Source: Aestuariispira ectoiniformans
GTDB lineage: Bacteria; Pseudomonadota; Alphaproteobacteria; UBA8366; Aestuariispiraceae
Direction of reading: 5' to 3'
NCBI RefSeq assembly: GCF_025136295.1
Contig: NZ_CP062788.1
Coordinates: 3,985,588-4,049,587, forward strand
Length of the DNA: 64,000 nucleotides
In this document: positions 26,619 to 34,377 of the stretch, one piece after another
Layout of the letters: every line of letters starts with the position of its first letter
Numbering within the stretch: the first letter of the stretch is position 1
Program-made: the position numbers and the translations under genes
Notes under the pieces: generated by a model
Told to the model about the DNA's origin: nothing
Seen by the model: the letters and a program-made list of their open reading frames with translations, nothing else
The model's database searches: none

Positions 26619-27086
26619 ATGGACGACGAAACACAAACACACGCCGAGAATGAGGCCTCCACCCTGGATCAGGCCACGCATAACGAAATGCTCGTGCTCT
26701 ATGAAGAGACGGCAAATTCCATTCGCTTCCGCAAAAGAATGCAATGGATCACGCTCGGCGGCACCTTGTCCCTCATCTTCGCCCTTCTCTTTATCGGTAT
26801 CGCTTTCCAGACATGGGGATTTATTATCCGTGTCATAATCGTCGGCGCAATCATGCTCACGACATTGGCTTTCTACGCCATGATCCTGTTTCAGGTCGGC
26901 CAGAATACCGAACGCAGCAAGCTGCGGCTGATTGCCACCCGGATGTCCAGCCTGTTCCGGGACGTCCGAAACCTGACCTCCCCGCAGGAGGCCGCCTTCT
27001 TTCGCTATACATTACTGGTGTTTATGAGCATCACACTGATTGCGAGCTGTGCGCTTGTGGTAGTTCTGCTTAATCGCTTCATTTGA
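26619..27086 (+). CDS. Small membrane protein of unknown function
   Basis: I recognise no named family. The 155-residue protein has a polar acidic start (DDETQTHAENEAS), then three hydrophobic segments at about residues 43-65 (WITLGGTLSLIFALLFIGIA), 67-92 and 130-153 (LLVFMSITLIASCALVVVLL). A basic stretch between the second and third (NTERSKLRLIATRMSSLFRD) is probably cytoplasmic. It stands alone between the phasin terminator and the candidate small RNA. Confidence 0.7.
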   Translation: MDDETQTHAENEASTLDQATHNEMLVLYEETANSIRFRKRMQWITLGGTLSLIFALLFIGIAFQTWGFIIRVIIVGAIMLTTLAFYAMILFQVGQNTERSKLRLIATRMSSLFRDVRNLTSPQEAAFFRYTLLVFMSITLIASCALVVVLLNRFI

Positions 27087-27183
27087 TCTCGCATATGCAC
27101 AATTTTGATCACATAAAAAATTCGCTACTTATCAATTATTTGATTGTGTATTTTTTCTAAATCGTCGCTTTAGAATTGCTCGA

Positions 27184-27198
27184 TTGTGCATCGCACAA
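27184..27198. promoter_or_regulatory. Perfect inverted repeat at the small-RNA promoter
   Basis: TTGTGCATCGCACAA is a 6-3-6 palindrome. Its left arm TTGTGC can act as a -35, with TAAACT (27208-27213) 18 bases later as the -10, placing a transcription start near 27222. Confidence 0.45.
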
Positions 27199-27221
27199 AA
27201 TCGGAGCTAAACTACTTTTAT

Positions 27222-27302
27222 TGGTTCCAGGGATACCCATCCCTGATCCTCCCATGGACGAACCTTCACCTAGGGCTGGCCTTTTGGCCAGCCCCTTTTT
27301 TT
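27222..27302 (+). ncRNA. Candidate small RNA with exposed anti-Shine-Dalgarno motif
   Basis: An 80-base segment in the gap before csaA folds compactly. An outer stem GGTTC (27223-27227)/GAACC (27260-27264) encloses an inner hairpin CAGGGAT (27228-27234)/ATCCCTG (27239-27245) with loop ACCC, and leaves TCCTCCC (27247-27253) single-stranded. A terminator follows at once: GGGCTGGCC (27273-27281), TTTT, GGCCAGCCC (27286-27294), seven T. A candidate promoter sits upstream. Exposed CCUCC motifs are used by several alphaproteobacterial sRNAs to block ribosome-binding sites. It could instead be the 3' end of the preceding gene's transcript. Confidence 0.5.
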
Positions 27303-27383
27303 GCCCCTTGAATTCCGGGAGACTGTCCCGCAAAGTCCCGGTCGGCCCGACCAGGGACAGGAAATTCGAACGGGGGAATCGCG

Positions 27384-27719
27384 ATGACAATTGAATTCGA
27401 CGACTTCATGAAGGTGGACATCCGCGTCGGCACCGTGATCAAGGCAGAGCCCTATCCCGAGGCCCGCAAACCGGCGATCAAACTATGGATTGATTTCGGC
27501 CCGGAAATCGGTGAGCGCAAGACATCGGCGCAGATCACCAACCATTACACGCCGGATAGCCTTGTTGGGCGGCAGGTCTGCGCCGTGGTCAATTTCCCGG
27601 TTAAACAGATCGGCAAGTTCATGTCGGAATGCCTGACCCTGGGTTTTGCCGACGAGGAAGGCGGCATCGTCCTCATCCGTCCGGACCAGAAAGTATCGAA
27701 CGGGCAGCGGCTTCACTAA
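27384..27719 (+). CDS. csaA: CsaA-like tRNA-binding-domain protein
   Basis: CsaA is a dimeric OB-fold protein with chaperone-like, export-related activity in Bacillus. The 111-residue protein contains DDFMKVDIRVGTVIKAEPYP, ARKPAIKLWIDFGPEIGERK, TSAQITNHYTPDSLVGRQV and NFPVKQIGKFMSECLTLGF, all typical. GGGGGAA precedes the ATG. It converges with the LysR gene at 27733. Confidence 0.92.
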   Translation: MTIEFDDFMKVDIRVGTVIKAEPYPEARKPAIKLWIDFGPEIGERKTSAQITNHYTPDSLVGRQVCAVVNFPVKQIGKFMSECLTLGFADEEGGIVLIRPDQKVSNGQRLH

Positions 27720-27732
27720 AAGCATCTCCGGC

Positions 27733-28647
27733 CTAGTAAATAGCCTTGAAATGATCCATTTCGTCCAGAATCCAGCTTCGGAACGCGGCAACATTCGGCT
27801 GCTTCAGGTTCTTCTTCGGACAGACGAGATAAAAGCTGCGCCCTGTCGACAGGGTGAAATCAATCGGGGCGACAAGTTGGCCGAATTTCCGGTCTCGCGC
27901 GCTCAACACCCGGCGTCCCAGAACAATCCCCGCACCGTCCAGTGCCGCATCCAGGGCGTGGTCGGCGTGGGTGAAATGCATGCCGCGACCGGGATTTTTC
28001 ACCTCTACCCCCTGGGCGGCGAACCACACACTCCATGTCGGAGCATTGGCGTTAAACTCCAGTGAATCGTCATGGATCAACGTCTTGTCCCGCAGATCTT
28101 CCGCCGTCTCGAAAGGCCCATTCTCGTCAAGATAGCGCTGACTGCAAAGCGGCATGACAAAATCCTCCACCAGCGGGTCCACATGCATATCCGGGAAATT
28201 GCCATCCCCGAAACGGATACTCACATGGACGCCATCACCGGCGAAATCCGCCGTACGCAAACTGGGGGCCACCCGCGCGTCGATCTCCGGATAGGACTCC
28301 AGAAAGCGGTACAGACGCGGCGCCAGCCATTTGGCCGCAAAACCCGGACCGCAGCCGATCACAACAAGGCGGTCGTCATCCTGCTTTCGCAACTGGGCGA
28401 TGCTGTCGTGAACCTGCTGAAAGCCTGCATGGATTCCAGGAAAGCAACGCCGCCCCGCCTCGGTCAGTTCAATCGCGCGGGTCTTGCGCACAAATAGCTG
28501 AATACCAAGGAAATCTTCCAGCCCCTTGACCTGGTGACTGAGGGCCGCAGGCGTGACGCTCAACTCATCCGCCGCTTTGGTGAAACTCAGATGGCGTGCG
28601 GTTGCCTCAAAAGCGCGAATGGCGTTCAGCGGCGGTAGTTTAAACAT
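27733..28647 (-). CDS. GcvA-like LysR-type transcriptional regulator
   Basis: The 304-residue protein has the winged HTH FKLPPLNAIRAFEATARHLS then FTKAADELSVTPAALSHQVK, which is the GcvA subgroup signature, followed by a substrate-binding domain with GCGPGFAAKWLAPRLYRFL. It is divergent from a small DUF1127-like gene, a recurrent alphaproteobacterial pairing. The palindrome TTTTAG-N5-CTAAAA (28647-28663) touches its start codon and overlaps its ribosome-binding site, consistent with autoregulation. The effector is unknown. Confidence 0.9.
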   Translation of the reverse strand: MFKLPPLNAIRAFEATARHLSFTKAADELSVTPAALSHQVKGLEDFLGIQLFVRKTRAIELTEAGRRCFPGIHAGFQQVHDSIAQLRKQDDDRLVVIGCGPGFAAKWLAPRLYRFLESYPEIDARVAPSLRTADFAGDGVHVSIRFGDGNFPDMHVDPLVEDFVMPLCSQRYLDENGPFETAEDLRDKTLIHDDSLEFNANAPTWSVWFAAQGVEVKNPGRGMHFTHADHALDAALDGAGIVLGRRVLSARDRKFGQLVAPIDFTLSTGRSFYLVCPKKNLKQPNVAAFRSWILDEMDHFKAIY

Positions 28648-28663
28648 TTTAGAAATCCTAAAA
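28647..28663. promoter_or_regulatory. Candidate LysR autoregulatory palindrome
   Basis: TTTTAGAAATCCTAAAA, 6-5-6, directly upstream of the GcvA-like start codon (ATG complement at 28645-28647); the AGGA ribosome-binding site lies inside it. Confidence 0.45.
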
Positions 28664-28788
28664 TATAAGCTGAAATCTTCTCGTTTGTGAAATTAACGAG
28701 ACAGCGCAATATTTATATCATGGAAAGGGCGATGAAAAGCACCCTTCAGATGAAATTACGGTTAAGTTTTTCTATAAGGAGAAAGCTA

Positions 28789-28971
28789 ATGATGACCGTT
28801 CAAACAGCAGAAGAACACGACCTATTGATCAAACAGAGCCTGATGCGCGCGCGCCGTGCGCGGTCCAGGATGTATCACAAAGCAGCCGTCAGCATTTGGC
28901 GCAGCCTCAGTGAAAAGATCGGGCACCTGCGCGAAGGCAAACATGCGGGCGACGTTCGCACGGCCTGCTAG
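28789..28971 (+). CDS. Small Arg-rich DUF1127-like protein
   Basis: The 60-residue protein MMTVQTAEEHDLLIKQ… continues with the very basic segment MRARRARSRMYHKAAVSIWR and SLSEKIGHLREGKHAGD. The W/R/L pattern resembles DUF1127 proteins, which bind RNA and affect sRNA or phosphate metabolism in other alphaproteobacteria. ATG 28789 (or 28792) is chosen because AAGGAG lies at 28778-28783; a frame open back to 28687 lacks a ribosome-binding site. It is divergent from the GcvA-like regulator. Confidence 0.65.
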   Translation: MMTVQTAEEHDLLIKQSLMRARRARSRMYHKAAVSIWRSLSEKIGHLREGKHAGDVRTAC

Positions 28972-28977
28972 ACGAGA

Positions 28978-29008
28978 AAAGGCTTGGGTACGCTCTTGTA
29001 CCCAAGCC
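28978..29008 (-). terminator. Rho-independent terminator of the rhodanese gene
   Basis: GGCTTGGGTAC (28981-28991) and GTACCCAAGCC (28998-29008) form an 11-base stem. On the minus strand the stem is followed by TTTT. It also lies just after the small DUF1127-like gene on the plus strand. Confidence 0.85.
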
Positions 29009-29031
29009 CTCAGTTAACCCGGCATATCTGT

Positions 29032-29457
29032 TTACGCGACCTGCTCCAACTGCCCTTCCTCAACACCATGAGCATAGGGAAAGCCTTCATCCGCCCAACC
29101 GGTCATACCGCCGATAAGTTCTTTCACCGGACGCCCCAGACGCGCGAAACGAACCGCCGCCTTGTTCGCCGCATTGCAATGCGGTCCGGCGCAATAGACC
29201 ACGAACAAGGTATCCTTCGGCCAATCCGACAGTTTGCGTTCGATGATCTTGCCGTAAGGCAGATTGACCGCGCCGGGAATATGCGCCTTTTGATAGGCAT
29301 CCGGCCCGCGCACATCCAACAGCACAAAGTCCTTCAAGCCACGGCGCATGGCATCATGCACATCCCAGCAATCCGCCTCGAATGTCAGGCGCGCCTCAAA
29401 ATGGGCAAGCGCGATTTCCGAAGGGGCCGCTGATACATCCGTTACATAGCTCGACAT
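29032..29457 (-). CDS. Rhodanese-like sulfurtransferase
   Basis: This is a single rhodanese domain of about 141 residues. DFVLLDVRGPDAYQKAHIPG is the domain's entry motif, and VVYCAGPHCNAANKAA carries the active-site cysteine (loop CAGPHC). ELIGGMTGWADEGFP closes the fold. ATG 29457 is chosen because AAAGGT lies 6 bases before it; in-frame upstream codons have no ribosome-binding site. It is divergent from an FtrA-like regulator, which is probably its controller. Confidence 0.88.
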   Translation of the reverse strand: MSSYVTDVSAAPSEIALAHFEARLTFEADCWDVHDAMRRGLKDFVLLDVRGPDAYQKAHIPGAVNLPYGKIIERKLSDWPKDTLFVVYCAGPHCNAANKAAVRFARLGRPVKELIGGMTGWADEGFPYAHGVEEGQLEQVA

Positions 29458-29551
29458 TGCCATACCTTTCATTGCTTCGATGGCCCTAAAATCACGCAAC
29501 ATCCGCCATTCGTCTATTGGCGTGAATGACAAAGATCGTTAAGATTACGCC

Positions 29552-30493
29552 ATGAAAGTTTGCACCCTTGCCTATGACGGCCTCTGCACCTTCGAATTCG
29601 GCCTCTGCGTCGAGGTATTCGGACTGGCGCGGCCCGAATTGAATATTCCCTGGTATGACTTTTCGGTCGTCGCCTGCGACGGTGGCCCCATGCGGGCGAC
29701 CGGTGGCGTCACCCTCACCGCAGCCTACGACCTGTCCACTCTTGAAGACGCTCATCTCATTCTGGTTCCCGGATGGCGGGGCATGGACACACCCGTCCCC
29801 GACCATCTGGTTAAAGCCCTGCAGGCTGCCCATGACCGGGGCGCAATCCTTGCGTCCGTCTGTTCCGGTGTTTTCGTGCTTGCCGCAACTGGACTGCTGA
29901 ACGGAAAACGGGCGACAACCCACTGGCGTTATACCGACGCGCTGGCAAGCCGTTTTCCGGAAATCGATGTTCAGCCGGATGTGCTCTATGTGGATAACGG
30001 CGACATCCTGACTTCCGCCGGGTCTGCGGCGGGCCTCGACATGTGCCTGCATCTTGTCCGCCGGGATCACGGACCGGACATCGCCAATCAGGTGGCGCGG
30101 CGCCTGGTGCTGCCCGCCCATCGCGACGGCGGTCAGGCCCAGTTCATCCCCAAACCTATGGGCCCCAATCGCGGCGGGCAGATCGGGCCCCTTCTGGAAA
30201 CGCTTTTGCGACGGCTGGACGAGGACTGGACCATCGAGGCCATGGCCAGGGCTGCCGGGCTCAGCCCCCGCACACTTTTACGCCGCTTCCGCGACAGCAC
30301 CGGGCAAAGCCCGCAGGCCTGGCTGACCGCACAGCGCGTGGCCTTTGCCTGCGACTTGTTGGAAACGACAGACCTCGCCGTCCAGCCCATCGCCGAACGA
30401 ACGGGCCTCACCACCGCCGAGACCCTGCGCCACCACTTTCGAAAAATAGTCGGGATTTCACCGACGGCCTACCGGCAGTCCTTCGCCCGATAG
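29552..30493 (+). CDS. ftrA: FtrA-type AraC/GlxA transcriptional regulator
   Basis: The 313-residue protein joins a DJ-1/PfpI-like N-terminal domain (GLCTFEFGLCVEVFGLARPEL, ILASVCSGVFVLAATGLLNG) to a C-terminal AraC helix-turn-helix pair (WTIEAMARAAGLSPRTLLRR, ETLRHHFRKIVGISPTAYRQ). The pairing with a divergent rhodanese gene matches FtrA of rhizobia. The signal sensed by the DJ-1-like domain is unknown. The stop is 3 bases from the convergent kinase gene. Confidence 0.88.
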   Translation: MKVCTLAYDGLCTFEFGLCVEVFGLARPELNIPWYDFSVVACDGGPMRATGGVTLTAAYDLSTLEDAHLILVPGWRGMDTPVPDHLVKALQAAHDRGAILASVCSGVFVLAATGLLNGKRATTHWRYTDALASRFPEIDVQPDVLYVDNGDILTSAGSAAGLDMCLHLVRRDHGPDIANQVARRLVLPAHRDGGQAQFIPKPMGPNRGGQIGPLLETLLRRLDEDWTIEAMARAAGLSPRTLLRRFRDSTGQSPQAWLTAQRVAFACDLLETTDLAVQPIAERTGLTTAETLRHHFRKIVGISPTAYRQSFAR

Positions 30494-30496
30494 CGT

Positions 30497-31813
30497 CTAG
30501 GCTGGCAAACGAACGCGCGCGCGCAAGCCCCCATGCGGCGATTCTTCCAGCAGGATATCCCCGCCGTGTGCGCGGATCACATCGCGTGAAATCGCCAGCC
30601 CCAGCCCCGTGCCGCCGGTTTTCGGATTGCGCGACTGTTCCAGCCTGAAAAACGGCCGAAAAACATTCTCCCTTTCCCCCTCGGGGATACCGGGGCCGTC
30701 ATCGTCCACCAGAATTTCCACCGCATCACCGCGCCGCCCCGCCGACACCCAGATATGTTCGGCATAGCGATTGGCATTGGAAATCAGGTTATCCAGACTG
30801 CGCCGGAAGGCTTCCGGTTTAAGCCAGGCATTGATCACCCCTTCCACATGGCAATCAATATTGATCCCGCCGCTTTTCCATTTTTCCGCCAACTCCTGAA
30901 CGGTAACCGTCAGGTTGGTCTCAACCGACGGCTCTCCGCCTTCGCCGCGCGCGAAGGTGAGATACCCCTCGATCATACGTTCCATTTCGGTCACATTGGC
31001 CTTGATGGCCTCGACCTCCTCACCGCTTCCCAGCAAGGCGAGCTGCAGCTTCATACGCGTCAGCGGCGTTTTCAGGTCATGGCTGACGCCGGACAGCATA
31101 TCCGTCCGCTGGCGAATCTGGCGTCGAATTCGGTGGATCATGCGGTTGAAGGCGACCGCTGCCAGCCGTACTTCCGACGCGCCTTCCGGCTTGAAGTCCC
31201 GGCCCGGGTCCCGGCCCTTGCCAAAACTGTCCACCGCATCGGCAAGCCGCCGGATCGGGCGCACCTGGTTGCGCATGAAAATAGAGGCAACCGCAAACAG
31301 GATGAGAGACGTGCCGACCATCCAAAGGATGAAAATATAAGTGGTGGTACTGAACAGCCGCTTGCCCGGAACGACCACGGTCATAACCCCGTCGGCAAGC
31401 TGGAAGTCGATGATCACCTCTTCCTTAAAGGAGGAACTGTCGATCTGGAACGGGCGTTTGATGCGCTCGTTGAACGTGGCCGCCAGCATCCGGTCAATCA
31501 GGCCGCCTTCACTAACACTTTCGTTGGGTAGAATTTCGCCAGGCTGCAGAACGATATTCAACTGCATCGTGTTCCGGGCGCGTTGCAGGATTTCGTCGGT
31601 CTTCTCCGGATAAAGCCGCAGTTCCGTCATCACATACTGCAGGTCGCCACCAATGGAACTGGCCAGCCGCCAGGTAATCGTATCCCAATGGCGTTCATAG
31701 AAAATCCAGGCAGAGACAAGTTGCAGCAGAACCAGCGGGGTCACGATGATCAGCAGCGAACGCCCATACAGGCTGCGCGGAAGCATTTTCTTTACGGCAG
31801 CGCGCAGATTCAT
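30497..31813 (-). CDS. EnvZ-like sensor histidine kinase
   Basis: Two membrane segments (about residues 18-38 and 159-180) flank a periplasmic domain of about 120 residues. HAMP follows (RNQVRPIRRLADAVDSFGKG), then the H-box SGVSHDLKTPLTRMKLQL with phosphorylatable H245, the N-box SLDNLISNANRYAE, and DDDGPGIPEG and GGTGLGLAISRDVIRAHGG for ATP. It is 438 residues long. It is transcribed after its response regulator with an 18-base gap. The cue is unknown; osmotic or envelope signals are typical for EnvZ relatives. Confidence 0.93.
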   Translation of the reverse strand: MNLRAAVKKMLPRSLYGRSLLIIVTPLVLLQLVSAWIFYERHWDTITWRLASSIGGDLQYVMTELRLYPEKTDEILQRARNTMQLNIVLQPGEILPNESVSEGGLIDRMLAATFNERIKRPFQIDSSSFKEEVIIDFQLADGVMTVVVPGKRLFSTTTYIFILWMVGTSLILFAVASIFMRNQVRPIRRLADAVDSFGKGRDPGRDFKPEGASEVRLAAVAFNRMIHRIRRQIRQRTDMLSGVSHDLKTPLTRMKLQLALLGSGEEVEAIKANVTEMERMIEGYLTFARGEGGEPSVETNLTVTVQELAEKWKSGGINIDCHVEGVINAWLKPEAFRRSLDNLISNANRYAEHIWVSAGRRGDAVEILVDDDGPGIPEGERENVFRPFFRLEQSRNPKTGGTGLGLAISRDVIRAHGGDILLEESPHGGLRARVRLPA

Positions 31814-31831
31814 CCATCCAGCCCCAGCAAC

Positions 31832-32524
31832 TTATCCATCCGGACGCAGAACATAGCCCTGACCACGCACCGTATGCAAATAACGTGGAATTTTGGGGTC
31901 GGGTTCGATCTTGCGGCGCAGGCGGGTGACCTGCACGTCCACCGTGCGATCTCCGCCATCAATATGACATCGCGCTGTCAGTTCATCCCGGCTCATCACA
32001 CGGCCCGGTTCTTCCGCCAGGGCCTTCAGCAACGCAACCTCTGTGCTGGTCAGCTTGACCGGTTCATTGTCGCGCAGCAACAGTTCCCGGTCCATATCGA
32101 ACTGCGACGCCCCCAGCGACACGATACCGCCGCCGGTTTCCTGTTCAGGCGCGGCCACCTGCATGCGGCGGATAATCGACTGGATACGCAGGACAAGTTC
32201 CAATGGCTCAAACGGCTTTGGCAGATAGTCGTCCGCCCCGGCCTGCAGGCCATCGATCCTCGCTTCCGTTTCACTCATGGCTGTCAGCATCAGGATCGGC
32301 ACATCGCTGTCCCGGCGAAGATCGCGGGTCAGATCGAGACCGCTTTCCCCCGGCATCATGACATCGACCACCAGCAGATCGAACTGGAAGGCGCGCAGCT
32401 TGTCGCGGGCCTCCGCCGCATCGGCGGCCGTGGTAACGCGAAACCCTTCCTTTGTCAGGAAACGCTGCAGCAGATCACGGATTTCAGTGTCGTCGTCAAC
32501 GACCAGGATATGGATCTCGTCCAT
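31832..32524 (-). CDS. OmpR-family response regulator
   Basis: The receiver domain starts HILVVDDDTEIRDLLQRFL, with the phospho-acceptor D54 in LLVVDVMMPGESGL. The C-terminal winged helix contains LTSTEVALLKALAEEPGRVM and VDVQVTRLRRKIEPDPKIP. At 230 residues it is standard. It is encoded between a MarR gene (43 bases upstream) and its cognate kinase (18 bases downstream), so the three probably form one operon. Confidence 0.95.
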   Translation of the reverse strand: MDEIHILVVDDDTEIRDLLQRFLTKEGFRVTTAADAAEARDKLRAFQFDLLVVDVMMPGESGLDLTRDLRRDSDVPILMLTAMSETEARIDGLQAGADDYLPKPFEPLELVLRIQSIIRRMQVAAPEQETGGGIVSLGASQFDMDRELLLRDNEPVKLTSTEVALLKALAEEPGRVMSRDELTARCHIDGGDRTVDVQVTRLRRKIEPDPKIPRYLHTVRGQGYVLRPDG

Positions 32525-32567
32525 GGGCCTCTTCTATTCTTCTTGTGTCTCGTTATCCCGGTACATT

Positions 32568-33116
32568 TCAGCGTGGACGCCGCTTGTCTTCCGCAAAACG
32601 CGCCCGGTCCCCCTCGCCGGACATGATCCCCAGCATGACTTTCCGGAAACCTTCCACGGCCTCCGCGCCGGCGTCGCGGAAGGCGCGCTCGATCCGCTGG
32701 CGCTGGTTTTCAGTCAGTTCCTCTTCCAGCCGGCGCCCCTGCTCCGTCAGTTCCAGCAGGCGCTGCCGACGGTCGCGCGTGCCTTGCTTTTGCAGGATAT
32801 AGCCTTCACTGACCAACTGGCTAAGAACCCGGCTCAGGCTTTGCTTTGTAATCTGCAGGATATCCAACAGGTCCGACACCGACATACCCGGATAGCGCCC
32901 GACAAAATAAATGACACGGTGATGCGCGCGGCCCAGCCCACGTTCCGCCAGGATCGCATCCGGTTCGGCGGTAAAATCGCGATAGGCATAGAACAGCATC
33001 TCTATCCCCTGGCGTAGAACCTCATCCCTCAGGAAAAGCGGGTTTGCGCCGGGACGCCCCGACAGGGCGGACTTGAAACTGGCCGGATAGGGGCCGGAAG
33101 AATTTATGTCAGTCAT
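32568..33116 (-). CDS. MarR-family transcriptional regulator
   Basis: The 182-residue winged-helix protein has RVIYFVGRYPGMSVSDLLDI, then LQITKQSLSRVLSQLVSEGYI and the wing RDRRQRLLELTEQGRRLEEE. It is the first gene of marR-ompR-envZ and is divergent from the branched-chain aminotransferase. Inverted GGTAATATA arms and three TGTAAC/GTTACA elements fill the shared promoter and are its likely operator. Confidence 0.92.
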   Translation of the reverse strand: MTDINSSGPYPASFKSALSGRPGANPLFLRDEVLRQGIEMLFYAYRDFTAEPDAILAERGLGRAHHRVIYFVGRYPGMSVSDLLDILQITKQSLSRVLSQLVSEGYILQKQGTRDRRQRLLELTEQGRRLEEELTENQRQRIERAFRDAGAEAVEGFRKVMLGIMSGEGDRARFAEDKRRPR

Positions 33117-33138
33117 ATTGACATATATGCCTCATGAT

Positions 33139-33208
33139 GTTACATCGCGCAAGAGTTTGAGGTAATATATTGTAACTAATACAGGCGTTCATCTGTAACT
33201 ATATTACC
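33139..33208. promoter_or_regulatory. Candidate MarR operator array
   Basis: GGTAATATA (33161-33169) and its exact inverse TATATTACC (33200-33208) have centres 39 bases apart. GTTACA (33139-33144), TGTAAC (33171-33176) and TGTAAC (33194-33199) add further symmetric elements between the divergent marR and ilvE starts. Confidence 0.6.
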
Positions 33209-33287
33209 AAAATAGGTGCAACCCTTTGATTTCTAGGAAAATGCACCGTCGGGATTGTAGCAACAAGCAGAGGGGAGCACGAGACCC

Positions 33288-34190
33288 ATGGCGCTCTTAC
33301 CATTCGACGACCGCGACGGCTATATCTGGCTGAATGGTGAATTCATTCAGTGGCGGGATGCAAAACTTCACTTCCTGAGCCACGCCCTGCATTATGCATC
33401 GGCGGTATTCGAAGGCGAACGGGTCTATGGCGGCCATATCTTCAAGCTGCGCGAACACACCGACCGCCTGTTGAAATCCGGTAACATTCTGGATTTCCAG
33501 ATTCCATACACCCCCGACGAGATTGATGACGCCAGCAAGAAGCTGATCGAAATGAACGGCATCACCGATGGCTACATCCGCCCGATCGCCTGGCGCGGGT
33601 CGGAAATGATGGGTGTATCCGCACAGAATTCACGCATCAATATCGCAATCGCCGCCTGGGAATGGCCCGCCTATTTCTCTCCGGAAGCCAAGATGCAGGG
33701 CCTGCGTATGCGCATTTCCGACTGGCACCGCCCGGACCCGCGCACCGCACCGACCGATTCCAAGGCTGCCGGTCTCTACATGATCTGCACCTTGTCCAAG
33801 CATAAGGCGGAAAGCGAGGGATATGACGATGCATTGTTGCTGGACTGGCGCGGCTATATCGCCGAAGCCACCGGCGCCAACATCTTCTTCCTGATGGACG
33901 ACGGCAAGTTGCACACGCCCAAGCCGGATTGCTTCCTGGACGGCATCACCCGCCGTACGGTAAACGAACTGGCCAAGGCAAAGGGCTATGAAATCGTAGA
34001 GCGCCACATCCAGCCGGAAGACATGGCCAATGCGAAAGAAGCCTTCCTGACCGGCACAGCCGTCGAGGTCACACCCATTCGCTCCATCGGTGATTATCAG
34101 TTTGAACCGGCCGAATGCTGCCGGACATTGATTGAAGCCTATGAGGAGGAAGTCCGCCGCCCCTCCCGTCAGGCTGCGGCAGCGGAGTAA
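33288..34190 (+). CDS. ilvE: Branched-chain amino acid aminotransferase
   Basis: IlvE is a PLP fold-type IV enzyme interconverting Leu/Ile/Val and their 2-oxo acids. The PLP lysine is K159 in PTDSKAAGLYMICTL. GERVYGGHIFKLREHTDRLL, GYIRPIAWRGSEMMGV and LDWRGYIAEATGANIFFL are conserved. It has 300 residues. GAGGGGAGC precedes the ATG. It is divergent from marR, and a terminator follows, so it is a single-gene unit. Confidence 0.94.
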   Translation: MALLPFDDRDGYIWLNGEFIQWRDAKLHFLSHALHYASAVFEGERVYGGHIFKLREHTDRLLKSGNILDFQIPYTPDEIDDASKKLIEMNGITDGYIRPIAWRGSEMMGVSAQNSRINIAIAAWEWPAYFSPEAKMQGLRMRISDWHRPDPRTAPTDSKAAGLYMICTLSKHKAESEGYDDALLLDWRGYIAEATGANIFFLMDDGKLHTPKPDCFLDGITRRTVNELAKAKGYEIVERHIQPEDMANAKEAFLTGTAVEVTPIRSIGDYQFEPAECCRTLIEAYEEEVRRPSRQAAAAE

Positions 34191-34217
34191 TCAGGCTCCC
34201 GCACGCTGTAAAAATCA

Positions 34218-34252
34218 AGAAAAGCCGACAGAATTTCTGTCGGCTTTTCTTT
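34218..34252. terminator. Rho-independent terminator after ilvE
   Basis: GCCGACAGAA (34224-34233) and TTCTGTCGGC (34235-34244) with A-rich 5' and T-rich 3' flanks; it could act in both directions. Confidence 0.88.
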
Positions 34253-34377
34253 ACATCAAAAACAAATATTTATCTAAGACTGGAGCCAACAATAATATCC
34301 AACAAACAGTTTTGGTTTTCTTGACATCCTAATAAGATAGCCCTTGAGAGAGAAACCACACTAGAAGAAACGTTGAG

